Source of the DNA: Bacteroidota bacterium
GTDB taxonomy: Bacteria > Bacteroidota > Bacteroidia > Bacteroidales > UBA1556
Assembly: GCA_003648395.1 (NCBI GenBank)
Contig: QMPB01000286.1
Location: 1 to 6,287, forward strand
Reading direction: 5' to 3'
Length of the DNA: 6,287 bases
Shown: positions 1 through 6,066 of the stretch, one piece after another
Numbering within the stretch: the stretch's first letter is position 1
Layout: the number at the start of each line of letters is the position of its first letter
The notes under the pieces: generated by a model
The model's input: only the letters and a program-made list of their open reading frames with translations
Databases searched by the model: none
Told to the model about the DNA's origin: nothing
Made by a program: the position numbers and the translations under genes

Positions 1-156
1 ATCTGTACTAGAAGTCATAGTGAAGAAAACCGCTGTAGCAGAACTAATGGCCAGAAAGCTAACAATACTGCTCAACATAGGAGTTATGCGTTTTGCCAAA
101 TAAGCTAAAACTGCACCTCCCAATAAAATAAGAATTATTAATAATAAACTGTTCAT
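1..156 (-). CDS. N-terminus of a further Mrp/NuoL/NuoM-like membrane subunit (partial, runs off left edge)
   Basis: An open frame starts with ATG at 156-154 and stays open for 52 codons to the window edge. It lies 5 bp after the mrpD stop, so it is the next gene of the same operon. The visible protein begins MNSLLLIILILLGGAVLAYL, a hydrophobic helix, followed by a basic turn (AKR) and a second hydrophobic stretch of about 20 residues. This is how NuoL/NuoM/MrpD-type antiporter subunits begin, but no diagnostic motif is in view. Inference from context: a complete Mrp complex needs a second large channel subunit (the NuoL-like part of MrpA), and no such gene appears elsewhere in the window. An extra MrpD paralogue or a different membrane subunit is also possible. 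There is no Shine-Dalgarno sequence before the ATG. Confidence 0.6.
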   Translation of the reverse strand, partial: MNSLLLIILILLGGAVLAYLAKRITPMLSSIVSFLAISSATAVFFTMTSSTD

Positions 157-161
157 AGGTT

Positions 162-1673
162 CTATTGTATAATGTTTTCAACTGGGGTTATCTCATTAAC
201 TGCTCCTAATACATTCTTTATATACATATCGGTATCCAAAATGGCAGAAGCCGCATTATCGATATATCCTGTAATAATATCAGGATAAATACCAACTACT
301 AATATTGCAATAGCAAGAATAGACATAGCAATAACACCACCAACAGTAGGCTTTTGCATAATACTACCCTCGGCAGCTTTTCCAAAATATAATCTACCAA
401 CTACTCTGAAATAATAAACTATTTCGATAATACTTACAGCAAGAATAAGAGCTATAAGACCATAAAGAGCACTATCGGCAGCTGCAAGGAGTATATATAA
501 TTTGCTCCAGAAACCAGCAAAAGGAGGAAGACCAACTATTGCTAAAGCACCAAGAGAAAAGAATAAGGATATTAATGGCATTTTCATACCGTATCCCGAA
601 AGGTATTTAATTTCTTTATTAGGAGTATTATAAACTAGGTAACTTCCCGACATGAATAATAAGCCTTTAATAATAGCGTGATTAAACATAAGGAATATGG
701 CACCAAATACAGCTTCATGAGTTCCTATTCCGAAAGCAATAAGAACAAATCCCATTTGGCCAATACTCGAATAAGCAAGCATACGCTTTAATGAAGTTTG
801 GCGAAGAGCCGTAACCTCAGCCACCACAAGAGTAATTCCTCCCATAACAACTAGGAAAGAGCCAGTACCATCTAAATCGAAAAGAGTATAAACAATACGA
901 ACTAAGCCATAAACGCCAGCCTTAACAACTAAAGCTGCAAAAGCAACTCCAACAGGACTAGGAGCCTGCGAATACGCATCCGGAGCCCAACCATTTAATG
1001 GGAACATCTCGGCTTCAATACCTATACCTACAAGGAAAAGTATTAATATACTTACTTTCATTGGGGTAGGAACATCATGCATACGAACAGCAATTTCTGC
1101 CATATTTAGAGTTCCAACCTGAGAGTATAATAAAACTATACCCAATAGAATAAGAGTAGAGGAAAAAGCACCTATCAGCAAATACTTAAAAGCAGCTTCG
1201 GCACCGTTTCTATCGCGGTAGAAAGCTGTAAGAGCATATGATGAAAGAGCAATAATTTCCATAAATACAAAGAAGTTGAAAATATCACCTGTAAGCACAA
1301 GCCCTACAGAACCCGTGGTAAGCATCATCTGAAGAATAAAATATTTCAGAGCTGGCTGATTATCCACTTGTTTAAACTTAAAGCTATAAAGCCAAATAAG
1401 GAATGACATTGCAATCATAAGAGTAGCAAGGAATCCTGTGAAAGGAGTATAAACAAGGTTTATTCCCCATGGAGCACTCCAACCAGCAAGCACTTCGATA
1501 ATAGTACCCTCGGTTGCAACTCTATTCATAAGTACCACAGAAACATATCCGAGGTATGTGAGAACTATTCCAGGAATAATTCTTAGAAGATTCTTATTAA
1601 CTTTTGCCAATATAGGCATAAGAAAAGCGGCCAATAACGGCACTGCGATAAAATGTACAGGACTTACTACCAT
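162..1673 (-). CDS. mrpD: Mrp/Mbh-type antiporter subunit D (NuoM-like proton-translocating membrane protein)
   Basis: This 503-residue polytopic inner-membrane protein of the NuoL/NuoM/MrpD (Proton_antipo_M) family is full length for MrpD. The family forms the ion channel half of Mrp antiporters, complex I and membrane-bound hydrogenases. Visible landmarks are the TM5 glutamate E139 in FFVFMEIIALSSY, the loop motif FPLNGWAPDAYSQAPSP (224-240), the TM8 lysine K251, the LKRMLAYSSIGQMGF block (295-309), the TM10 residues H332 and K336 in FNHAIIKG, and the TM12 lysine K391 in GFWSKLY. The usual TM7 lysine, five residues before the PLxxWxPDA motif, is replaced by glutamate E220 (codon GAA at 1016-1014), and E222 follows. 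Most of the charged proton path is therefore present, with one unusual site. The ATG overlaps the end of mrpC by 7 bp, which suggests translational coupling. The next subunit starts 5 bp after its stop. Confidence 0.93.
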   Translation of the reverse strand: MVVSPVHFIAVPLLAAFLMPILAKVNKNLLRIIPGIVLTYLGYVSVVLMNRVATEGTIIEVLAGWSAPWGINLVYTPFTGFLATLMIAMSFLIWLYSFKFKQVDNQPALKYFILQMMLTTGSVGLVLTGDIFNFFVFMEIIALSSYALTAFYRDRNGAEAAFKYLLIGAFSSTLILLGIVLLYSQVGTLNMAEIAVRMHDVPTPMKVSILILFLVGIGIEAEMFPLNGWAPDAYSQAPSPVGVAFAALVVKAGVYGLVRIVYTLFDLDGTGSFLVVMGGITLVVAEVTALRQTSLKRMLAYSSIGQMGFVLIAFGIGTHEAVFGAIFLMFNHAIIKGLLFMSGSYLVYNTPNKEIKYLSGYGMKMPLISLFFSLGALAIVGLPPFAGFWSKLYILLAAADSALYGLIALILAVSIIEIVYYFRVVGRLYFGKAAEGSIMQKPTVGGVIAMSILAIAILVVGIYPDIITGYIDNAASAILDTDMYIKNVLGAVNEITPVENIIQ

Positions 1674-2053
1674 TTTAATGTCTTTATTTGGTCAATACGA
1701 GCAGTTTGATGATGACGGTATAAGCGAATAACTAATGAAAGGGCTACAGCTGTAACACCAAAGCCGATAACAATGGCAGTAAGAACAAGTGCTTGAGGCA
1801 CTGGGTCTACCATTTTTACGCCTTCATTAACTAGGCTTATTCCTTTTTCAGAAAAAATAGGCGATGTACCATTATTGATATATCCTATTGCTATAAAAAG
1901 AAGATGAATACCTGCATCTATAATTGAAAGACCTATCACAATTTTGATAAGGTGCTTTTTTATAAGTACAGCATACAATCCTATAAGGATTAGGCCAACT
2001 GCAGCGCCAAATACTGCTATACTTAATAATTGGTTAATATCTATATTTTCCAT
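1667..2053 (-). CDS. mrpC: Mrp/Mbh-type antiporter subunit C (NuoK-like)
   Basis: This 128-residue protein is a small three-helix membrane subunit of the NuoK/MrpC/MbhG family, which packs beside MrpD and helps form the antiporter. The sequence shows helix 1 at about 10-31, helix 2 at about 36-58 containing KIVIGLSIIDAGIHLLF, a loop with TSPIF (63-67), and helix 3 at 83-112 containing the family signature DPVPQALVLTAIVIGFGVTA. These are typical MrpC features, and the length is normal. It starts 5 bp after the stop of the MbhE-MrpB gene and ends inside the first codons of mrpD (overlap ATGGTAG). There is no clear Shine-Dalgarno site; the region before the ATG is A-rich. The assignment to MrpC or MbhG is firm, but sequence alone does not separate antiporter from hydrogenase versions. 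Confidence 0.93.
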   Translation of the reverse strand: MENIDINQLLSIAVFGAAVGLILIGLYAVLIKKHLIKIVIGLSIIDAGIHLLFIAIGYINNGTSPIFSEKGISLVNEGVKMVDPVPQALVLTAIVIGFGVTAVALSLVIRLYRHHQTARIDQIKTLKW

Positions 2054-2058
2054 ATTTC

Positions 2059-2775
2059 TTAATTTTCTTTAATACTTAATAATGTATCTAGAACCCCTGC
2101 TAATTCGGCAGCAACCTTAAAACCAACAGCCACATAAATTATTGGAATAATACCACCAGAAAATAGGTCGTTAAGTGTGCCTACTGGCATAAAATTTTCA
2201 AGGAATGTTGTTCCTACAATTAGACCACCAATACCAACACCTACAAATGTAATCCCCGCAAGAGACTCTACCCATGTAAGGACAGTGTGATTCATATGGA
2301 AATCTTTATACGACATCATCATAAGCAGAAATCCTGTGGCAATAATTGCCCCTCCTTGAAAACCTCCACCAGGAGTAAGGTGCCCGTGAATAAATACATA
2401 AGCACCAAGCACAAGAATTGCTGGGTAAATAAGCTTAGCTCCAGCTTGTAATAATTGAGAACTAGGTTTAGAAATTGTTTCTGAATGTTCGCCTTCTTTT
2501 CTACGACGATAAAGGATACTTCCTATACCTGTGGCAGCTAAGAAAAGTACTGAAACTTCTCCAAGAGTATCAAAGCCTCTATAGTTTACTACAATTGCAG
2601 TAATAACATTAGCAACAGAAAGCTCGCTAGGAGTTTTACTTAAATAATACGCTCCAACAGTAGTTGGGTTTTCGATACTGCCCATTCTATCAGTGCCAAA
2701 TTCTATTTGAGAAAGAGGTACATATAGTGAGTATCCCACTACTACCAATAATAAAAGTACTAATACTTTCTTCAT
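2059..2775 (-). CDS. mrpB: Fused MbhE (MrpA C-terminal domain) and MrpB antiporter subunit
   Basis: This 238-residue membrane protein has two recognisable parts. Residues 1-95 match the MbhE/MrpA C-terminal domain: an N-terminal hydrophobic helix (4-20), then the hallmark ITAIVVNYRGFDTLGEVSVL (58-77) and a transmembrane helix ending in the basic turn YRRRKE. Residues about 104-238 are a complete MrpB/MnhB domain, with LIYPAILVLGAYVFIHGHLT followed by the glycine-rich motif PGGGFQGGAI (135-144) and two further hydrophobic segments. In classical mrp operons the first part is the end of the large MrpA protein. In archaeal Mbh operons the two parts are separate genes, mbhE and mbhF. Here they form one reading frame, so the protein probably fills both positions in the complex. 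The gene begins 11 bp after the MbhD gene and ends 5 bp before mrpC. Its role in cation/proton exchange is inferred from the family. Confidence 0.9.
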   Translation of the reverse strand: MKKVLVLLLLVVVGYSLYVPLSQIEFGTDRMGSIENPTTVGAYYLSKTPSELSVANVITAIVVNYRGFDTLGEVSVLFLAATGIGSILYRRRKEGEHSETISKPSSQLLQAGAKLIYPAILVLGAYVFIHGHLTPGGGFQGGAIIATGFLLMMMSYKDFHMNHTVLTWVESLAGITFVGVGIGGLIVGTTFLENFMPVGTLNDLFSGGIIPIIYVAVGFKVAAELAGVLDTLLSIKEN

Positions 2776-2786
2776 AATGATTTCTT

Positions 2787-3098
2787 TTAAATTTTGGCCT
2801 TAATTTTTTTATCTATCTCAGCAGCTTGCGATTCTTCAGTTATTCTAACCTCATCTTCTCTTCTACTAGTATTACGAATTGTAATTACAAAAATTATTGT
2901 CGTAAGAGCAATACCAATTGCGGCTTCGGTAAGCGCAACATCTGGCGCTTGTAATAGAAAAAACATAACAGAAAGAATAAGGCTAATAATACCTGTAGCT
3001 ATAGTTGCAAATAGCAAATCCTTTTGCATAACTGCATAAACTGCAACAGCAAGCAAAATAACTGCCAAAATGATTATTGCGATTGTGAATAATACCAT
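2787..3098 (-). CDS. MbhD/DUF4040-type subunit (stand-alone MrpA C-terminal domain)
   Basis: This 103-residue membrane protein has three hydrophobic helices (about 3-23, 29-50 and 57-75) and a hydrophilic, charged tail (77-103). The core QKDLLFATIATGIISLILSV followed by LLQAPDVALTEAAIGIAL is the signature of the DUF4040/MbhD family, which is equivalent to the NuoJ-like C-terminal part of MrpA. In bacteria with classical mrp operons this domain is fused to the large NuoL-like MrpA; here it is an independent gene, as in Mbh-type operons. It starts 3 bp after the mrpG stop and has a strong Shine-Dalgarno site (AAAGGAGG at 3114-3107, 8 nt before ATG), unlike most genes of this operon. In the complex it probably contributes to the sodium/proton path between the MrpB, MrpG and MrpF homologues. 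Confidence 0.9.
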   Translation of the reverse strand: MVLFTIAIIILAVILLAVAVYAVMQKDLLFATIATGIISLILSVMFFLLQAPDVALTEAAIGIALTTIIFVITIRNTSRREDEVRITEESQAAEIDKKIKAKI

Positions 3099-3101
3099 AT
3101 C

Positions 3102-3446
3102 TTAATCCTCCTTTTTTTGGTGAAACTCTTTATCATAAGCATCCATCTTCTTTTTCATAAAAGGAGTAAGGCTCGCTCTATAAGCACCACGTGCAAGAGC
3201 ATGTGAGCTTAGAGGATTTGCAATTGCAATAAAGATTACGATTATTAATGATTTAAAGAACCACTCTGGCTCTATGAGACCTACGCCCATAATAACGCTC
3301 ATTGCGCCCATGGTAGAGGCCTTTGTTCCTGCCTGAAGTCTATTATAAACATCGGGCATACGATAAATTCCCAATGCACCAAGGAAAAGAAATATTCCTC
3401 CAATAAGCACAAAGGCAAGACCTATATATTCTAATATTTCCATCAT
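3102..3446 (-). CDS. mrpG: Mrp/Mbh-type antiporter subunit G
   Basis: This 114-residue small membrane protein of the MrpG/MnhG/MbhC (PhaG_MnhG_YufB) family has three predicted helices. Family landmarks are GALGIYRMPDVYNRLQAGTK (23-42), then STMGAMSVIMG, and the C-terminal NPLSSHALARGAY (77-89), which matches the PxxAHAIARAAY block of other MrpG proteins. A hydrophilic lysine-rich tail follows. Two adjacent ATG codons (3446-3444 and 3443-3441) could serve as the start. The first is preferred because it gives a 4 bp ATGA overlap with the mrpF stop and lies 7 nt after a strong GGAGG. The last codons of mrpG contain the Shine-Dalgarno site of the next gene. It is one of the small subunits required for assembly and activity of Mrp antiporters. 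Confidence 0.93.
   Translation of the reverse strand: MMEILEYIGLAFVLIGGIFLFLGALGIYRMPDVYNRLQAGTKASTMGAMSVIMGVGLIEPEWFFKSLIIVIFIAIANPLSSHALARGAYRASLTPFMKKKMDAYDKEFHQKKED
3107..3114 (-). promoter_or_regulatory. Strong Shine-Dalgarno site of the MbhD-like gene
   Basis: The minus strand reads AAAGGAGG, then 8 nt, then the ATG of the MbhD/DUF4040 gene. This is close to a perfect ribosome-binding site and lies inside the last codons of mrpG. Most genes here, like most Bacteroidota genes, lack such a site. Confidence 0.8.
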
Positions 3447-3700
3447 AGTGCGCCCTCCAAATATCTTGCAATTACAATAACTCCAATAAAGCCAAGAACC
3501 GCATAAATTAATGCTACATCAATATAGATGTATCTGTCGAAAACTAAGGCCAAAAGGGCAAAAGCCGCAGTGGCAATAATACTCATGGTATCTAAAGCCA
3601 CAACACGATCAGCAGAGCTAGGCCCTTTCACAAATCGTACTAAGCTTAGAATTACTGCTAGTATTATTAAACTAAATGTGATGTAAAAAACTATATTCAT
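3443..3700 (-). CDS. mrpF: Mrp/Mbh-type antiporter subunit F
   Basis: This 85-residue three-helix membrane protein of the MrpF/MnhF/MbhB family carries the motif VKGPSSADRVVALDTM (24-39) and the segment YIDVALIYAVLGFIGVIVIA (59-78), both typical of MrpF. The frame is also open upstream to an ATG at 3754, which would add 18 mostly polar residues and overlap mrpE by 44 bp. The start at 3700 was chosen because it gives the usual MrpF length, begins directly at the first membrane helix, and leaves a normal 10 bp gap after mrpE. Its stop (TGA at 3445-3443) overlaps the mrpG start. It is part of the small-subunit core of the antiporter in the inner membrane. Confidence 0.9.
   Translation of the reverse strand: MNIVFYITFSLIILAVILSLVRFVKGPSSADRVVALDTMSIIATAAFALLALVFDRYIYIDVALIYAVLGFIGVIVIARYLEGAL
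3454..3458 (-). promoter_or_regulatory. Shine-Dalgarno site of mrpG
   Basis: The minus strand reads TTTGGAGGGCGCACT followed by ATGATG. GGAGG lies 7 nt before the first ATG, which supports 3446 rather than 3443 as the mrpG start. Confidence 0.7.
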
Positions 3701-3710
3701 AGCTATTCTT

Positions 3711-4220
3711 TTATTTAAATATTTTAAGTAAAATATCTTCGAATTGTTTTGCAATTGCCGTATGAGCCTCTATGGGATCTTCGGTAGTAACATCTATCCA
3801 GTGGATATAATATGTACTGCCTACCATATCCACACTAAGAGTACCTGGTGTAAGAGTTATGGTATTTGCCAAAACCATTTTTGCAAATTCGTTGCTTAGC
3901 TTTGTTTCTATTTGTACAATACCTGGGTTAATAGGTAAAGAAGGAGAAAGCACTCGCTTAGCAACATCAATATTTGATTTAATAAGGGCAACTGTAAATA
4001 CTCCAATATATTTAGCAATATAAAAGAGTTTGTTGGGAAGAAAGATATCTAAACCACAACAATTAAGATATTTTGCAGCCATAAGAACTGCAATTAGGCT
4101 GACAACAGCCCCAGTAATAAGCTCTGCTGGAGCCAACGATGTGGTGAATCCAAGCCAAACAACGAACATAATTATCCAGTTGTACAAAAACTTACTTACA
4201 GAGAAAGAAGAAGTATTCAT
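3711..4220 (-). CDS. mrpE: Mrp/Mbh-type antiporter subunit E
   Basis: This 169-residue protein of the MrpE/MnhE/MbhA family is the first gene of the antiporter operon. Two or three N-terminal membrane segments lie at about 12-50 and 66-81, and the rest is a soluble domain. Landmarks are TTSLAPAELITGAVVSL (26-42), the strongly conserved SNIDVAKRVLSPSLPINPGI (82-101), and ANTITLTPGTLSVD (118-131). The frame extends upstream to a GTG at 4253-4251, giving 180 residues. The ATG at 4220-4218 is preferred because the extra 11 residues are polar and uncharacteristic, and a possible -7 promoter box overlaps the GTG. There is no Shine-Dalgarno site. In Mrp complexes MrpE influences assembly and activity and is not itself a proton channel. 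The stop lies 10 bp before mrpF. Confidence 0.92.
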   Translation of the reverse strand: MNTSSFSVSKFLYNWIIMFVVWLGFTTSLAPAELITGAVVSLIAVLMAAKYLNCCGLDIFLPNKLFYIAKYIGVFTVALIKSNIDVAKRVLSPSLPINPGIVQIETKLSNEFAKMVLANTITLTPGTLSVDMVGSTYYIHWIDVTTEDPIEAHTAIAKQFEDILLKIFK

Positions 4221-4252
4221 GCGACGATTGTTAGAAATTAAATTTAACAGCA

Positions 4253-4260
4253 CAAAAATA
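4253..4260 (-). promoter_or_regulatory. Possible -7 box of the antiporter operon promoter
   Basis: The minus strand reads TATTTTTG, matching the Bacteroidota -7 consensus TAnnTTTG, 32 nt upstream of the preferred mrpE ATG. No convincing TTTG-type -33 element lies 17-23 nt further upstream, so this call rests on one half of the promoter and on position. Confidence 0.3.
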
Positions 4261-4508
4261 ATTTTATAAGTCTTTGTAGGTACAGTTAATGCGTGAGATA
4301 TGTCAGTTTACAAATGAGGTAGAATCAGAATTTTTAATGGATTTGTTTTTGATAACCAAAAAATAAACCCTTACTAATTAATTATTAAATAGTTGCATAA
4401 TACGAAACTGTAAACTAACGCTATTTAGAATGATTATTTATTGCATTTTATACTTCTAAATATCTGAAGTCAAGAATAGAAGGAAATTTATTAATAAGCT
4501 CCCAATAA
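4254..4508. other. Intergenic spacer before the antiporter operon
   Basis: This is very AT-rich spacer between the stop of the T9SS gene and mrpE. Apart from the candidate -7 box at its left end, I see no RNA gene, no GC-rich hairpin followed by a T-run that would act as terminator, and no small gene. A weak 5 bp stem (ACTTC at 4452 with GAAGT at 4466) is not followed by a T-tract. The length suggests that the antiporter operon has its own promoter and is not simply read through from the T9SS gene. Confidence 0.5.
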
Positions 4509-5495
4509 CTATTGAACAATAAATTTTTGAGAGAACATCTTCGAATCTATCATTATACTTAGGATGTAAACCCCTGGTTTGAAATCTTTCAAATAAATAC
4601 GCTCATCATTATCCTTAATTTTTCCTTTCTTAATACTCTTCCCTATAACATTAAAGATTTGATAATTAGTATTCCTAATATCCAATTTGGTATTGATTTG
4701 AAGGCTCTCGCTAGCAGGATTTGGAAAAATATCTATTCCCAATGATTTATTATTTGCCATATTACTAATTCCACTATGTCCTTTAATAATAATATAACGC
4801 TCATGCTCCGTTCGAGAAATCATAATCCCAGCCCGCCATTCTTCTACTGACAGCAGAATGCTATATCGAGCATACTCAATTGAAGGCGAATCCCATTGCA
4901 AAATTCCCGTTATACTATCGAGTTGGAAATTTGGGTATTGACCAGGAAAAGAATAGCCATTAATAAAATACCCATCATCGCGCCTACAGGGAAGTAACTT
5001 ATACGATAACGAGTCATTATCAGAATCATACATTGATAAATCTACCATAAGAACAGAATCTACTAATACGGTATCTACTAAACAAATACTATCATAAGCA
5101 GAATTATTTGGCGTAAAAGAGCCAACAGTAATTTCTGCTTTTATTCCCATCAGCACATTTATTGAGTTGGGGATATTCCATATACCTCCTTCTCTATTGC
5201 CTAAGTCAGCAAGAATTGTATAATTTCCACTGGAAGCAAAAGTGTGACTACCTGTATAACTAACTATAGCTACATCACCAATAATATTTACCGACTTCTG
5301 ATTTACAGTCATATAACTACCATTAATATCTAAATTAACAAAGGTCCAAATATTAAATGTGTCCTGATAAACCAGAAGATTAATCTCATAAGTTAAGGAT
5401 TGAGTTTGCTTATAACTTATTGAAGCTGCATATGTTCTTGAATACACTTTTGCTGAAATTAGCATTATCAGAATTACTAAAATAGATAGTTTCAT
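4509..5495 (-). CDS. Secreted T9SS type A sorting domain protein (Bacteroidota surface-protein family)
   Basis: This 328-residue protein has an N-terminal signal peptide (KLSILVILIMLISAKVYS, cleavage near residues 19-24) for Sec export. The C-terminal domain at about 252-328 is a T9SS type A sorting signal: DIFPNPASESLQI, then YQIFNVIGKSIKKGKI, then YLKDFKPGVYILSI and the closing SQKFIVQ. The middle part resembles a common Bacteroidota surface-protein architecture: YEINLLVYQDT (36-46), SHTFASSGNYTI (83-94), NREGGIWNIPNSINV (100-114), the acidic YDSDNDSLSYKLLP (156-169), FQLDSITGILQWDSP (190-204) and SVEEWRAG (216-223). Relatives are often large and sometimes end in gliding-motility-type domains, so this is a compact member. 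It should cross the outer membrane through T9SS and be released or attached to the surface. The substrate or partner is unknown, and an adhesive or structural role is only a guess. The start ATG lacks a Shine-Dalgarno site but has a promoter just upstream. Confidence 0.88.
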   Translation of the reverse strand: MKLSILVILIMLISAKVYSRTYAASISYKQTQSLTYEINLLVYQDTFNIWTFVNLDINGSYMTVNQKSVNIIGDVAIVSYTGSHTFASSGNYTILADLGNREGGIWNIPNSINVLMGIKAEITVGSFTPNNSAYDSICLVDTVLVDSVLMVDLSMYDSDNDSLSYKLLPCRRDDGYFINGYSFPGQYPNFQLDSITGILQWDSPSIEYARYSILLSVEEWRAGIMISRTEHERYIIIKGHSGISNMANNKSLGIDIFPNPASESLQINTKLDIRNTNYQIFNVIGKSIKKGKIKDNDERIYLKDFKPGVYILSIMIDSKMFSQKFIVQ

Positions 5496-5526
5496 GATGA
5501 GTTGTATTTTAAAAGTTAGCTGCTAG

Positions 5527-5552
5527 CAAATATACTATTTATACTAAGTCAA
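5527..5552 (-). promoter_or_regulatory. Candidate promoter of the 328-residue T9SS gene
   Basis: The minus strand has a perfect Bacteroidota -7 box, TATATTTG (5534-5527), with TTG (5552-5550, within GTTGACT) upstream as a possible -33 element. The spacing is 15 nt, slightly shorter than the usual 17-23, so the -33 assignment is weaker than the -7. Transcription would start near 5520, about 25 nt before the ATG. Confidence 0.5.
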
Positions 5553-5658
5553 CATAGAAATTTGTCAGGGCAGACGCATATTAATTGTCACCAAACCACT
5601 ATGTATCTTTTACTGTCGTAATATACAGCTATATATGTAAATTTATGCCGCAAATTTA

Positions 5659-5765
5659 TCATCGAATTACACCTGCCTGCCGGAAGGCGGGCTAATTAAT
5701 CGAATTTTTTAACTAATTTCCGCAAGCGGAAAAAATTAATTCGATTAATCCGTGTAATTCGATGA
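5659..5765. repeat. Nested palindromic element (MITE- or REP-like), about 107 bp
   Basis: The outer arms are a perfect 14 bp inverted repeat: TCATCGAATTACAC (5659-5672) and GTGTAATTCGATGA (5752-5765). Inside the left half is a side hairpin, GCCTGCC-GGAA-GGCGGGC (5675-5692), with one G-T pair and a GNRA-type loop on the + strand. A second perfect inverted repeat of 12 bp follows (ATTAATCGAATT at 5695-5706, AATTCGATTAAT at 5738-5749). The centre is a third one, TTTCCGC-AA-GCGGAAA (5717-5732). The octamer ATCGAATT or its complement occurs four times, so alternative pairings exist. A T7 run follows on the + strand (5767-5773). It encodes no protein. It resembles the dispersed intergenic hairpin repeats of Bacteroidota genomes, but its copy number cannot be seen here. 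Confidence 0.8.
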
Positions 5766-6066
5766 CTTTTTTTGAGTTGTTTTTTTTTACTGAGCAGCAA
5801 GCACTTGATAGGTTTTAAAGCTGCATTAATAATATTTATTATATAAGAGTATTATTTAATGTGCGTTTACCCTGAGAAATTTGAAATTAATAAGAATCGT
5901 TAGGGATTTGACTTGGGAAAGTACATAATATATTAGATAGGTATTTAAGAGGTATTTTCTCTTAGTTTGAAGGTAGGGCATTTGCTCACAGATAAATCTT
6001 CACTCTTTGCTCCGTAAAGCCTGCGTTTTCCAATCACGTCAAGTCTTACTCCACGCTATATGGTAC
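5766..6066. other. Intergenic region without a recognised gene
   Basis: This stretch begins with two T-runs (5767-5773 and 5780-5788), followed by strongly AT-rich sequence with a weak imperfect inverted repeat near 5825-5860. From about 5971 the base composition becomes visibly richer in G and C, and this continues to about 6140. I find no open frame with a plausible start, no tRNA or rRNA signature and no obvious promoter in this stretch. CATTTGCTCAC at 5979-5989 recurs with one change at 6088-6098, next to the stem-loop. Confidence 0.5.

Noticed and set aside
2794..3039. Open frame of 81 codons on the + strand
   Set aside because: It lies antisense inside the clearly recognised MbhD/DUF4040 gene, and its protein has no recognisable features.
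4030..4269. Open frame of 79 codons on the + strand
   Set aside because: It is antisense to mrpE, with no family resemblance and no start context.
4305..4416. Inverted repeat AGTTTACA (4305-4312) and TGTAAACT (4409-4416) upstream of mrpE, as a possible operator pair
   Set aside because: Eight bases separated by 96 nt in AT-rich DNA are expected by chance in a spacer of this size, and nothing else supports a regulator site.
4452..4470. Hairpin ACTTC...GAAGT as terminator of the T9SS gene
   Set aside because: The stem is only 5 bp with a 9-nt loop and no T-run follows.
5752..5788. Palindrome arm plus T-runs as an intrinsic terminator for a + strand gene
   Set aside because: There is no + strand gene upstream. 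It is recorded only as part of the palindromic element.
5981..6012. Two TTTGCTC copies 25 nt apart (5981-5987, 6006-6012) as a repeat array or CRISPR
   Set aside because: There are only two copies of 7 nt, with no regular spacer series and no cas genes.
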